A DNA stretch of 64,000 nucleotides from Pseudobdellovibrionaceae bacterium (GTDB taxonomy: Bacteria; Bdellovibrionota; Bdellovibrionia; Bdellovibrionales; UBA1609): NCBI GenBank assembly GCA_947444305.1, contig CANEZP010000003.1:248001-312000 (forward strand). Direction: 5' to 3'. The translations under genes were made by a program, and so were the position numbers. The notes beneath the pieces are model-generated. The model saw only the letters and a list, made by a program, of their open reading frames with translations, was not told the origin of the DNA and searched no databases. Shown here piece by piece: positions 8,311 to 17,201 of this stretch. Numbering within the stretch: position 1 is the first letter of the stretch; the number at the start of each line of letters is the position of its first letter.

Positions 8311-9507
8311 TCATCGGGTAACGGGCTGGGCCTGCGCTTTTCTTACTAAACAGACCGAAGCGGGCAACGCAGAATTTTGTTGGAGCTGCTGACAAGTTTG
8401 ATCGTTGATGCGGCCGCCGATCGCTAATTTGTCGTTATCGTCGAAGATAATCATACGACCGAAACACGTTCTGATCCACAGATCACCGATCGACAGGGCG
8501 GCTTTCGCGGCGGCGCTACCCACTTCGGGAATCACGCTCGGATCGAGAATGACTAATTCATTTTGCCTGGATTCTTCGGGGCGGCCGCGCGTGTACATAA
8601 CTAAGCCGTCGGGGCGAAACCCTTGGTACAAAATCGGTTCACCGGGAATCGAAAGCGTGCGGCTTTTGCCGTCGGAAATATTGGCGAGCTCGACGGTTGG
8701 GTAAGTAAAAATGCCGAAAGATTTTTGATCGGTAAACACGATCCGCTTACTCGCCGGATCGAACTGTACCTTGTTGGTTTGACGTTCAAGATCTAAAATC
8801 TTGGTGCAATGGGCATCCGGCATTTTAAGCCGGTAAAGAACCGTATGGCCTGATTCACTATCGAGCGTGGAAATCATTTGCCCGTCGGGTGAGAGGACGG
8901 GCATCTCCCAAGAAAGTCTACGGCGGTCGACGTTTGCGCACGCGGGAACCGAGTCTTTGGTGGCCTTCGTGAACCGATAGCCTAAGTGTAAGGTTTCGCG
9001 AACGGAATATTCCTGAATCAGACCCTGTTTCTCGCCGGTGAGAACGCGGTAAGTGGTGCGATCACCCTTCTTTTCCGTGATACCGACGGATTGGTAATAA
9101 CCGTTGTGCTTGCGGTCCGTGAAGATCATCGGCGAGAAACGGCCGGTCTTGCTCATCGCAAAAGTGCTGAAGAATCGAGTCGGGTTAGGTTGAATGATGA
9201 AGGTGCCGTCGGGAGTCGGGGTTGGATCGATATCGCCTAGAATCCAGCTTTCACCGGTCGTAAGATCGTGCATCCGGCCGCCGGTGCCGCCCCATTCGGT
9301 GGAAGTCATGAGATGGTCGTTGACCGCCCTCATCCAGTAGCCGGTTCCGGTAAACGCAATTACTTTTTGGCCGCGATCGAAACGGTCAAAGCCGCAGAGT
9401 ATGTTCGCTCGCGCTTTTAAATTCGGAATGGTCTGCGCGGTGGCGGTCCCAAAACATAGGAGCGCGTGGAAAGTGCAGATCAATAACGAGCGGGAAAAAG
9501 TTTTCAC
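8311..9507 (-). CDS. Exported beta-propeller-like protein (TolB/WD40-like)
   Basis: I start it at the GTG of 9505-9507, whose GTGA overlaps the TGA of the preceding gene (coupled start). This gives 398 residues beginning with a clean signal peptide (FSRSLLICTFHALLCFGTATA). A longer ATG start at 9543 would put 12 extra residues inside the upstream gene. The mature part shows repeated blade-like units, for example PVLSPDGQMISTLDSESG, VQFDPASKRIVFTD and QGFRPDGLVMYTRG, as in TolB-like propellers. Cysteines near both ends could form a disulfide. It probably acts in the periplasm or outside. The partner is unknown; the coupled upstream lipoprotein is the obvious candidate. Confidence 0.75.
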   Translation of the reverse strand: MKTFSRSLLICTFHALLCFGTATAQTIPNLKARANILCGFDRFDRGQKVIAFTGTGYWMRAVNDHLMTSTEWGGTGGRMHDLTTGESWILGDIDPTPTPDGTFIIQPNPTRFFSTFAMSKTGRFSPMIFTDRKHNGYYQSVGITEKKGDRTTYRVLTGEKQGLIQEYSVRETLHLGYRFTKATKDSVPACANVDRRRLSWEMPVLSPDGQMISTLDSESGHTVLYRLKMPDAHCTKILDLERQTNKVQFDPASKRIVFTDQKSFGIFTYPTVELANISDGKSRTLSIPGEPILYQGFRPDGLVMYTRGRPEESRQNELVILDPSVIPEVGSAAAKAALSIGDLWIRTCFGRMIIFDDNDKLAIGGRINDQTCQQLQQNSALPASVCLVRKAQAQPVTR

Positions 9508-10034
9508 CCGGCGACCCGCCGGATAGTTTTGCGCTTGAACCAACTTAGGTACTCAGCCGTTTCTTTGTAACCGACCAGCGTGCGCGGAGAGAGTTTTCCA
9601 TCGGAAAAATAGATGACCGTGGGGAAGTGCATGGTCATCCGCGCTTTGATCAGCGCGCTTGCCGCGAGGTAATCGAATTCGACCGGGTTTTGCGTCGTTG
9701 CCTGTGCCAGGCCCGCAGGGTCCATGTACTTAGCCCGTTGGTCCACGAGCACGGTTAGCGGCAACTCAGCCTGCGCGGCGGCAGCTTTGATGTGCTCGAG
9801 CGCTTTTACCGAAAGGGGCATGGCCGGTGACCAAACGAAGATAGCGCCTTGGGACTGCGTCTTCAGCAGAACTTCTAAGCGTTCGTCCGTAAAATCGCGC
9901 GCATCCTGGGCCGGGTTTTCGGCAGCTGCGGCTGCGTCGGCGGCGGGTGCGCGGTCCGTGAAACGTTCAATCGGGGGACTGGATTCGCACGCCGCCAGCA
10001 GAGCTAATGTGAAGAAAGCGGTTCTGCAAATCAA
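9504..10034 (-). CDS. Thioredoxin-fold-like lipoprotein without active-site cysteines
   Basis: The frame is open further upstream but would run deep into the flavoprotein gene. The TTG at 10032-10034 gives MICRTAFFTLALLAAC, a good lipoprotein signal with lipobox LAAC, one base past the upstream TAA and with GAAGAG as a plausible ribosome site. An Ala-rich linker follows. A domain near residues 55-170 then has IFVWSPAMPLS where thioredoxins carry WCxxC, VLVDQ, and HFPTVIYFSDGK with the cis-Pro position. That pattern suggests a thioredoxin-like fold that lost its redox cysteines. The start is inferred; type and fold are moderately supported. Confidence 0.6.
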   Translation of the reverse strand: MICRTAFFTLALLAACESSPPIERFTDRAPAADAAAAAENPAQDARDFTDERLEVLLKTQSQGAIFVWSPAMPLSVKALEHIKAAAAQAELPLTVLVDQRAKYMDPAGLAQATTQNPVEFDYLAASALIKARMTMHFPTVIYFSDGKLSPRTLVGYKETAEYLSWFKRKTIRRVAG

Positions 10035-10035
10035 A

Positions 10036-11130
10036 TTAGAACTCTTCGGCCGCGCCCGATTCACGCGTAGATTTGGGAGCCGGTGTTCCGCCGAGAACGA
10101 TCGATTGCAAATCACGCACGAGCTCGAGCGAACCGACCTCACCACCCTGGTTGCCGAGGATGTGCGAACCCAAAAATAAATTCGAAATTTCGGGGAAACG
10201 GAAATTGTCTTTAGTTTTTAAAGTCTGCTGCCCCATTGCGTTCGGTTGCATAAAAATCTTTTCGGGAACGGGCGTATCGAAAGCCGTGGGCCAAGCGCGT
10301 TTAAGTTGGCGTTTGATGTGGCGGATGCATTGGCCGATGAATTCGTGTTCGGCTTCACGTTCGCCGGGCACTAACGTCATCCAGCGTGAAACGTTGCCGA
10401 AGACGCGGCCGACGACCGGCTCAAATTCTTTGGCGGAGTGGGTGAACACGCGAATTGAAGAATCGTCGGTTAAAGGGGTTTCGTGTTGCAATTCAAGCAG
10501 CACGGCCGTCCACACCTGCATTTTCGCTAAGCGGGTGCGGTTCTTCGCGTTGAGCCCTTCACCTTCGATGAAATTATTCAGGAAGGATGGGTGAGGCGTG
10601 AACACCACGCGCTCGGCTTTGATAGATTTATCACCGTTGTAAATGACTTCGGACACCTTGCCGTCTTCGACTTTGATGTTGGTGACCTCGGCCATGGTTT
10701 GCGCTTCGAACGGAAGTTGTTCGACCAAAACGCGAACGACATGTTCAAGACCGGGTTCAATCACGATGTCATGGGCGTGACTGTACTGAGCGAGTTCACT
10801 GATCGATTGGAAATTGACGTCACCGAAGCCGGTGAAGGGACGCCAGCGGCCCTCGTCGTAAAGCTGCGGGCGGTGATCGCGCACTTCAAAATTGATCGGT
10901 AGGGGAGAAACACTTTTGACCCATTCGAGCAGGGCCACGTTTTCGGTCGTAGCCGGAATGAAATCGAGGCCGGTCGACGCGTAAGTGTTTGAACCGGTAC
11001 GGCGCGAGCGCCCGCCGAGTTCGGGCCGCGCTTCTAAAAGTGCGACGCGCTGGCCGGCGTGATGCAATCTGTGCGCAAGGAAAAGGCCGGTAAGGCCGCT
11101 ACCGATAATCAAGGTGTCGATTGAATTCAT
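10036..11130 (-). CDS. FAD-dependent oxidoreductase (amine oxidase / protoporphyrinogen oxidase-like)
   Basis: 364 residues. The N-terminus has the dinucleotide-binding fold DTLIIGSGLTGLFLAHRL at residues 5-22. VALLEARPELGGRSRR follows, the Glu and GGR motif that binds FAD in the amine-oxidase and phytoene-desaturase superfamily. The C-terminal half has a flavin-contact-like block LFLGSHILGNQGGEVGSLEL at about 315-335. It is somewhat short compared with the roughly 430-480 residues usual in this superfamily. No signal peptide, so cytoplasmic. It is transcribed just ahead of the thioredoxin-like lipoprotein. The substrate cannot be read from sequence. Confidence 0.85.
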   Translation of the reverse strand: MNSIDTLIIGSGLTGLFLAHRLHHAGQRVALLEARPELGGRSRRTGSNTYASTGLDFIPATTENVALLEWVKSVSPLPINFEVRDHRPQLYDEGRWRPFTGFGDVNFQSISELAQYSHAHDIVIEPGLEHVVRVLVEQLPFEAQTMAEVTNIKVEDGKVSEVIYNGDKSIKAERVVFTPHPSFLNNFIEGEGLNAKNRTRLAKMQVWTAVLLELQHETPLTDDSSIRVFTHSAKEFEPVVGRVFGNVSRWMTLVPGEREAEHEFIGQCIRHIKRQLKRAWPTAFDTPVPEKIFMQPNAMGQQTLKTKDNFRFPEISNLFLGSHILGNQGGEVGSLELVRDLQSIVLGGTPAPKSTRESGAAEEF

Positions 11131-11178
11131 GGATTTAAAACACCAATTTTAGCTTGCGAATTCAAGCTTTAAATACCG

Positions 11179-12036
11179 TCACAGGCTCTTAACCACGTGG
11201 CTGATCCGCGTGAGCAGCCAACGCGCGGCCCGGGATTTGAGTTGACTCTGCCCGATCCAGCGCGCGACCGGCGGCGAGATTCGGTAGTAACCATAGATCA
11301 TCCGGCGGCCGAGGTGGGAACGGCGCAGTTTCTCATCGCGAAACGCGCGCAACACCGTAAGTTCGACCGCGTAAGGCTGGCCGTTGAACGCGGCATCCGC
11401 GACGAAGCACGGTCCGCGCCGTGATTTCACCAAGCGCAAGAATTGGCGCATGATCGCGGGATTTTTAGAAGTGCGCTGAAATAGTTCGGCCTTCTTTACG
11501 ATGTCGGGATAAATCGTGCTGAACGGTAAAAATTCGGAACACTTGCGGGCCGCTGAGCCCATGCGCTCACCGTAGCGCGGGCTCGTGTCGTAAATCCTCA
11601 TCAAATCCCAATAGACGGAAGCGACGACCGTCAATTCCTTAGACCGGTTGGAGTTGTTGAAGATCGCGGGGGATAGTTCGCCTTTTTTTTTGTTGTGCAC
11701 AACTTCGAGAACGCGCAAATATTTTTCGTATTGAACGGCGGCTTCCGAATAAGCCTTCTGGGACATCAGCCCGCGCGCGTTTTTGATCAGGTGCACGCGG
11801 TTCTTCCACATCATCATTTTGTTTTTTTCGCGCAGCTCGCGTTCCATGCGGAGCTTCAAGCCCTGGGATACGTGCCCGGCCATTTTATCGAAGCAACTAG
11901 CGCAAACTTTTTCGGGAACTTCACCCGCTTCGCCCGCGTTGTTCAACGACAGACGCATGCCCGCGTCGATCTTAATAAAATTATCGTTGAGGACCCCGCA
12001 TTTAGGGCAAGGACCTGCCTCTGTAACCGACGACAT
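11179..12036 (-). CDS. Zinc-ribbon protein with C-terminal CFI-box domain
   Basis: 285 residues. The N-terminus has a zinc-ribbon pair: CPKCG at residues 9-13 and CASC at about 45-48. A basic helical region (MERELREKNKMMMWKNRVHL) and a TPR-like helical stretch (AYSEAAVQYEKYLRVLEVV) follow. The last 65 residues fit the CFI-box C-terminal domain: CFVADAAFNG, VLRAFRDEKLRRSHLGRR, YGYYRISPPVARWI. That domain caps many otherwise unrelated proteins in this part of the bacterial tree; its role is unknown. The gene lies 8 bases after priA and ends the galU-14 kb-priA transcript. It might act with ribosomes or nucleic acid, but this is only suggested by the zinc ribbon. Confidence 0.8.
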   Translation of the reverse strand: MSSVTEAGPCPKCGVLNDNFIKIDAGMRLSLNNAGEAGEVPEKVCASCFDKMAGHVSQGLKLRMERELREKNKMMMWKNRVHLIKNARGLMSQKAYSEAAVQYEKYLRVLEVVHNKKKGELSPAIFNNSNRSKELTVVASVYWDLMRIYDTSPRYGERMGSAARKCSEFLPFSTIYPDIVKKAELFQRTSKNPAIMRQFLRLVKSRRGPCFVADAAFNGQPYAVELTVLRAFRDEKLRRSHLGRRMIYGYYRISPPVARWIGQSQLKSRAARWLLTRISHVVKSL

Positions 12037-12044
12037 ATTCTATA

Positions 12045-14078
12045 TTAAAGCATTGCGAACGGGTCGATGTCGACCTGGACCTTGGTCCCCGAGGGCACCC
12101 AAGATTCATCGCCCAGCAATTGCCGGCAGAAGTGATTTAGCTTCTGGGCCGAGTCGCATTTGACCATGACGTGATAGCGGTATTTATTGCGCAGCTTAAA
12201 CAGCGGTGCCGGTGCCGGACCTAAAATCATCATGTTTTGCGAATAGGCTTCGAATTGTTTTTGCATGGCCTTCGAGCGCTGGACTAGACGGTCGGCGGTT
12301 TGCTTGCCTACGTCGGCGCTCGCACTTTGAATACGGAACATCGCCATACGCCAAATGGGTGGGTAAAGAAGATCGGCGCGCTCTTGCAATTCAAATTCGG
12401 CGAAGCCGCGAAAGTCGCCCTTCACCGTGTACTGGATGCTAATGTGTTCGGGATTGTAAGTTTGAATCACCACCCGCCCGGCGCTTTGCCTCCCGCTGCG
12501 TCCGCTCATTTGCGTAAGCAATTGGAAGCTGCGTTCGCTCGCGCGAAAGTCGGGCCAGTGAAAGCCGACGTCGGCCAGCACGAGGCCGACCAAATTTAAT
12601 TTTTGAAAGTCGAGACCCTTCGCGATCATTTGCGTGCCGATCAGTAGATCGACGTTGTGCTGTTCGACGTCTTCGATCACTTTTTCAAGTTGTTCGCGCG
12701 ATTGCACTTCGTCGCGGTCGGCACGCGCGATGCGGATGGCCGGGAACAAGCCGAGCATATCTTGTTCGATGCGCTCGGTGCCTAAACCCAGCGGCTGCAT
12801 GGGAAACTCTTTGCACGACGGGCACATCTCGGTGAGTTGATCGGTGAATTCGCAAAAGTGACAAACTAAATGCGTACGCCCGTGCACGGTTAGCGTTACG
12901 GAACAGTTCGGACATTCGGCGGTGTAGCCGCAGCCGTGGCACTGCGCTGTTTGCGCGACTCCGCGCCGGTTCAGGAACAATGCCGCTTGCTCCTTTTTCT
13001 CAAACACGTGCTGAAGTTCGGCGTAAAGTTGGTCCGATAGCCAGAACGGTAAACCCGAAGGTGTGTCCTTACGTTCTTTTGTGACTTCGCGGAGGTCGAC
13101 GACCTCGATCGAAGGCATCTCGCGATCGAGTACGCGCGACTTCATCGTGTGCAAGTGATAGCGGCCGGTCAGTGCGTTGTTCCAGCTTTCGAGCGAAGGC
13201 GTGGCCGAGCCGAGCACGATCGGAATATTCAACGTGCGCGCGAGAACGATGGCGGCATCGCGCGCGTGGTATTTTAATTGTTCGTCTTGTTTATAGCTGG
13301 GCTCATGCTCTTCGTCCAAAACGATCACGCCGAGATTCGGGACCGGACAGAACAGCGCCGAGCGTGCGCCGATCAAGATACGGCGCTCGCCACTGACGAC
13401 GCTCCACCACTGATTGGTTTTTTCGCGCGGGGTGAGGTGCGAATGCAAGACCGCGATCATCCCCGGGAAGCGGCGTGAAAAGCGGTCGAGCAATTGCGGC
13501 GTCAGCGATATTTCAGGAACGAGCACGAGGCCTTGTTTACCCTCGGCCAAAACTTTTTCGAGGAGGCTTAGGTACACTTCGGTCTTACCCGAACCGGTTA
13601 CGCCGTGGAGCAAGTGCACGCTGAACTCAGGTTTTTCGGTTATGCTTTTTAAAACCGCCATTTGTTCAAACGTGAGCGTGGGCGGCCCGGCTCGTTCCGT
13701 GTAATCTTTGACCGCGGCCGACTTTGTCGATTTCCGTTTAGTCTTGCGCGAGAGCGGCGGGAACACCGTTTCGACCACCAGGCCCAGCGGGTGCAGATAA
13801 TATTGCGCCATCCACTCGAGCCAATCCATGTAGCCTTGCGGGATGGCCGGGCGTTCTTCGTCGGGGCCGATCACCGGCTTCAATTTAATTTCCACGTCGG
13901 CGGGGCGATCGGTATTTTTTAAAACGACGCCGTTGACCGAGCGGCGGCCGAGCGGAACTTTGACCGCTTGGCCTCGCTTTAAGATCATGCCCGATTCGGG
14001 CGGTAGGTAAGTGAGCGCACCTAAAGGCGCATCGACCGCGATCAGGTAGGGCCGGTTCGTGGCCTCATCAAGGTTCAC
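12045..14078 (-). CDS. priA: Primosomal protein N' (replication restart helicase)
   Basis: PriA reloads the replisome at stalled forks. The 677 residues cover an N-terminal DNA-binding region, then a helicase core: Walker A GVTGSGKTEVY near residue 160, DEEHE near 255, and GSATPSLESW near 290. An inserted zinc module carries CHGCGYTAECPNC and further CHFC and CPSC pairs at about 385-435. The late motifs LIGTQMIAKGLDF and QMSGRSGR follow. Eight zinc-binding cysteines are present. Its start overlaps the preceding exported-protein gene by four bases (14075-14078). The identity is certain. Confidence 0.98.
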   Translation of the reverse strand: MNLDEATNRPYLIAVDAPLGALTYLPPESGMILKRGQAVKVPLGRRSVNGVVLKNTDRPADVEIKLKPVIGPDEERPAIPQGYMDWLEWMAQYYLHPLGLVVETVFPPLSRKTKRKSTKSAAVKDYTERAGPPTLTFEQMAVLKSITEKPEFSVHLLHGVTGSGKTEVYLSLLEKVLAEGKQGLVLVPEISLTPQLLDRFSRRFPGMIAVLHSHLTPREKTNQWWSVVSGERRILIGARSALFCPVPNLGVIVLDEEHEPSYKQDEQLKYHARDAAIVLARTLNIPIVLGSATPSLESWNNALTGRYHLHTMKSRVLDREMPSIEVVDLREVTKERKDTPSGLPFWLSDQLYAELQHVFEKKEQAALFLNRRGVAQTAQCHGCGYTAECPNCSVTLTVHGRTHLVCHFCEFTDQLTEMCPSCKEFPMQPLGLGTERIEQDMLGLFPAIRIARADRDEVQSREQLEKVIEDVEQHNVDLLIGTQMIAKGLDFQKLNLVGLVLADVGFHWPDFRASERSFQLLTQMSGRSGRQSAGRVVIQTYNPEHISIQYTVKGDFRGFAEFELQERADLLYPPIWRMAMFRIQSASADVGKQTADRLVQRSKAMQKQFEAYSQNMMILGPAPAPLFKLRNKYRYHVMVKCDSAQKLNHFCRQLLGDESWVPSGTKVQVDIDPFAML

Positions 14079-14941
14079 CGGAATCTCGAATAGAATTCGC
14101 GCAAAGCGTCCGAGTCGGGCAGTTTCAAGGCGTTCGCGGGCCCGAGCGAACCGGTTTTGAAACGGTTGTCGGCGGCGGTCAATTTACCGAGTGACTTTAC
14201 CGAGGTGACGTTAACGCTTACATTGAAGGTGCCGAAGTTGTACGTTAGCGCGCGTGGGTACCACATCTTGTCGTCGAACTTGGCGTAGTTATCCGCTTTC
14301 ATCACGGCTTGCGAAGCGCCGCGGAATTTGCGCACGACGAACTGATCTTGCTCGATCCAAATTGTGGGACCGATGCCTACCGTGGGCGAAATCCCGATCG
14401 CGTAATTAACCGCACCGCCCGAACGGGACAAGCGCACGAAGCTGACCGGCTCGTACTTTGCCGCGCCGTCGGTTTCGATGGGCCCGCGATCACGTAGAGA
14501 TTCCGAAGGGGCGACTTTCAAGTTCACTAAGCGCGAGCGCAGATATTTGCTGCTGCGAAAATGCAAAAGTGGCTCAAGCCAGTCTTCACCTAAGCGCTGG
14601 TTTTTAAGCGCGGTGCCGCTAATAAAAGATTTTTGCGCGCCTTCAAAAATAATGGTGCCTTGAACCAAACCGCGCAGCGGGCCGCGGCCCTCGATCGTCA
14701 CGCGCATGTTGTTTTCGTTCAGCACGGTCCAAGTTTCTTTAACCGTGTAGGATTCGGCATCACGGCGGAAAGTGACCTCTTGCTCAATTTGGTAACCGCC
14801 TTTGCCGTGTTGGTCCGCGGCGCGCGATGTGATGAGCGAATATTCGGGAATGTAAGCGAAGCTCACTGATGAGAACGTAAAACCCGATAGAATCAAACGC
14901 GCTAAGAAGTTTCGCGCTGCAAATCTCGTGAAGTTTTTCAT
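14075..14941 (-). CDS. Exported protein of unknown function
   Basis: 288 residues. A hydrophobic stretch at about 12-29 (FLARLILSGFTFSSVSFA) looks like a cleavable signal peptide. The mature protein is rich in alternating hydrophobic and polar residues with many beta-type segments (for example VTFRRDAESYTVKETWTV and ALTYNFGTFNVSVNVTSV). This suggests an all-beta periplasmic protein, loosely like LolA/LolB-type folds, but no diagnostic motif is visible. It sits directly after galU with no gap and overlaps the priA start by four bases, so it is in the same transcript. There is no functional link to either neighbour that I can see. Confidence 0.8.
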   Translation of the reverse strand: MKNFTRFAARNFLARLILSGFTFSSVSFAYIPEYSLITSRAADQHGKGGYQIEQEVTFRRDAESYTVKETWTVLNENNMRVTIEGRGPLRGLVQGTIIFEGAQKSFISGTALKNQRLGEDWLEPLLHFRSSKYLRSRLVNLKVAPSESLRDRGPIETDGAAKYEPVSFVRLSRSGGAVNYAIGISPTVGIGPTIWIEQDQFVVRKFRGASQAVMKADNYAKFDDKMWYPRALTYNFGTFNVSVNVTSVKSLGKLTAADNRFKTGSLGPANALKLPDSDALREFYSRFR

Positions 14942-15823
14942 TTACCGGCCTTTTGAGAATTTATCTTCGAGGTAGGCGCGGAACGGTCCGCTCAGCTCGG
15001 GATGTTGTAGTGCAAGTTCGACGTTGGCTTTTAAAAATCCTAATTTGTCACCGGCGTCGAAGCGTTGCGCATCGATCACGGTGGCCATCATACCTTCTTG
15101 TTTAGCCAAGGCCGTCATGGCGTCGGTGAGTTGAATCTCGCCGTTTTTGCCGGGTTTGGTTTTTTGCAAAATTTTAAAAATGGCCGGGGTGAAAACGTAG
15201 CGGCCGGGTAACGCTAAGGTGCTGGGTGCACTCTTGACCGAAGGTTTTTCAACCACGGCTTTGACCTTCCACAGATTCTTTTTGACCGCTTCGACGTCGA
15301 CGATGCCGTACTTCGAAACTTCGCTTTTCGCGACTTCGATCACGGCGACGGTGGATAAGTCTGTGGATTCGGCGATTTTGTTTAATTGCGCGATGCCCGA
15401 GGGTTTGCCCTTAGGGGTAATCATGATTTCGTCGCCGAGGAGAACCGCGAAAGGTTCGCTGCCCGCGACGGGCATGGCGCACATGACCGCGTGGCCTAAA
15501 CCCAGCGCCTGCTGCTGGCGGATACTAATGACCGTCAAACCTTTACGCAGCTCGCGCACCTGTTTAAGCAAGTCGGCCTTGCCGGTTTTTTCGATGAGTT
15601 CTTCGACCTCGTAGGAAACATCGAAAAAATCTTCAATCGCGGTTTTGCCGCGGCCGGCGATCAGAATCAGTTCTTCTATACCGGCCGAAACGAGCTCTTC
15701 GACGTTATAGAGCAACGTGGGCTTATCGACGATGGGCAAAAGTTCTTTGGGAACGGTCTTCGTCGCGGGGAGAAATCGGGTGCCGAGGCCGGCTGCGGGT
15801 ATAACGGCTTTACGGATCTTCAT
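14942..15823 (-). CDS. galU: UTP-glucose-1-phosphate uridylyltransferase
   Basis: GalU makes UDP-glucose for surface polysaccharide and trehalose or glycogen-type pathways. The start is the ATG at 15821-15823, giving MKIRKAVIPAAGLGTRFLPA, the standard N-terminus. A longer open frame to 16015 carries no family similarity and overlaps the divergent gene, so I exclude it. The motif TKTVPKELLPIVDKP lies at about residues 20-34, and LGLGHAVMCA and AVLLGDEIM lie near 105-130. A length of 293 is normal. It leads the galU-exported protein-priA-CFI-box operon and is divergent from the FQNC protein gene. Confidence 0.97.
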   Translation of the reverse strand: MKIRKAVIPAAGLGTRFLPATKTVPKELLPIVDKPTLLYNVEELVSAGIEELILIAGRGKTAIEDFFDVSYEVEELIEKTGKADLLKQVRELRKGLTVISIRQQQALGLGHAVMCAMPVAGSEPFAVLLGDEIMITPKGKPSGIAQLNKIAESTDLSTVAVIEVAKSEVSKYGIVDVEAVKKNLWKVKAVVEKPSVKSAPSTLALPGRYVFTPAIFKILQKTKPGKNGEIQLTDAMTALAKQEGMMATVIDAQRFDAGDKLGFLKANVELALQHPELSGPFRAYLEDKFSKGR

Positions 15824-15953
15824 CGCCCTCAAGATTCCACATTTGAGACACTTTTCGCAAACAAATAGTTGCACCGATCCTTCATACTTTAGTGCAGGTT
15901 TCCGATACGTTTTAAGACAGTTGTCCGGCATTCGTCCTTGGAGGTGTCCTATC

Positions 15954-17180
15954 ATGTCCCAAAGTCTCAAAATGAGACACGTGCTTATCGTGTCGTGCGT
16001 TGGACTCATCCTCACCTTCCAAAACTGCTCGCAAGCCGCGTTCGACGGTGAGGGCGAGAATGAAGAATCCTCCTACGAATCCACTTTGCCTTTTGCTTAC
16101 TCCGCAAGAATTGACACGATCGCTTACATGTCCTGCTCGGGCATGAGCGAAAATCCGCCCGACAAACGTGGTTACTTCACGCTTCGCGCCGGTGCTTACG
16201 GCGTGTGTAATCCGGCCGACGTCAATTGCTCGCCTTTTTCAAATCCGGTCGCCGGACTCTCGATGTCGACGGAATTCCGTAACGCGACCAAGTTTTACGA
16301 TAAAAAACAAAAGGCTCATTTGTTCTCGATGAGCGATAAGAACGCGAATACGTTTTTAAGTTTATCCATTCGGTCGGCGGGCAATTACCAATTGCCTTGG
16401 AAAGAGGGCAACCTCGCGGCCGGCGAAGAACTCGACGCTATGTTGCCGGCCTTGGATTCGACCGCCATCGCGGGACCGCTCGGTTTTTCGAGCGAAGGCC
16501 AGATGATGAATTACTTCCCCGGCTCGGGCACGCAGCGCCTTATGGAAGGCAGTCTTCGTTACTACAATTTCGAAAATACCGCGAAACTCACGCGCGACAC
16601 GCTCAACCAAAAAGAAGCGTTGATGGTCGTCGGCTTCTCGACCGCCGCCGATCCGCTCGAAGTCGGCTTACGTTCACCGGATCAGCCCGCAACGGGTACG
16701 CAATTGCCCACCAACCGCGCTTACGGCACCGGTTTTAATCTGCAATTCGAATTGCCGACCGGACCATCCGGCGTCCGCATGACCGCGGGTGAGCAACGTG
16801 CGCTCGGCACTTCTGCGGGCGTTGAAGAAATTAATCTAACGAACAATCAACCGACGGGCGCCAGCTGGGATTGTAACTACAATTATCAGTTTATGGTCGT
16901 CCGTCCCGAGGATAAGGCCGCGGGCCGCGTCGTCTGTAACGCGGTCGCCGACGTCTTCAATAACGCCACCGAGCAAGCGGCGCTCAACGCCGTTCGCCGC
17001 GTCTTGCGCGTTGAAGACTGGTTCGTTGACGTTGCCAATCGCTGCATAATGCCCAAGCGCACCGGCGACTACTGCTACGGCAATGTGCAAGGCCGAGCGA
17101 TCATGTACGGGCAAACATCCTGCATTAACGACGGCACCCGAATGTGCCCGCACGTCGTCAGCGTTTGCATTCGCCGTTAA
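15954..17180 (+). CDS. Exported FQNC-motif protein of unknown function
   Basis: 408 residues from the ATG at 15954, which has GGAGG at 15940-15944, nine bases upstream. The N-terminus has a hydrophobic stretch (VLIVSCVGLILTFQNCSQAA) ending in FQNC, a lipobox-like cysteine with unusual flanking residues (Gln, Asn instead of small residues). The mature part is Asn-, Gly- and Ser-rich, with about ten cysteines. Several are clustered in the last 60 residues (CIMPKRTGDYCYG, SCINDGTRMCPHVVSVC), suggesting disulfide bonds. The same FQNC end is seen in the 61 kb gene. Function unknown; probably a surface or periplasmic lipoprotein. Confidence 0.8.
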   Translation: MSQSLKMRHVLIVSCVGLILTFQNCSQAAFDGEGENEESSYESTLPFAYSARIDTIAYMSCSGMSENPPDKRGYFTLRAGAYGVCNPADVNCSPFSNPVAGLSMSTEFRNATKFYDKKQKAHLFSMSDKNANTFLSLSIRSAGNYQLPWKEGNLAAGEELDAMLPALDSTAIAGPLGFSSEGQMMNYFPGSGTQRLMEGSLRYYNFENTAKLTRDTLNQKEALMVVGFSTAADPLEVGLRSPDQPATGTQLPTNRAYGTGFNLQFELPTGPSGVRMTAGEQRALGTSAGVEEINLTNNQPTGASWDCNYNYQFMVVRPEDKAAGRVVCNAVADVFNNATEQAALNAVRRVLRVEDWFVDVANRCIMPKRTGDYCYGNVQGRAIMYGQTSCINDGTRMCPHVVSVCIRR

Positions 17181-17201
17181 GCTCCCATACCTTCTCGGGG
17201 C

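Noticed and set aside
15964-15978. Palindrome shared with 55991-56003 (TCTCAAAATGAGA core) as a common operator
   Set aside because: Two matches of 13 bases in 64 kb are suggestive, but one lies within the first codons of a gene and the flanks differ. A genome-wide count would be needed before calling it a site.
15824-16015. Longer galU start at 16015
   Set aside because: The extra 64 residues have no family similarity and cover the promoter and start of the divergent gene; the ATG at 15823 gives the standard N-terminus.
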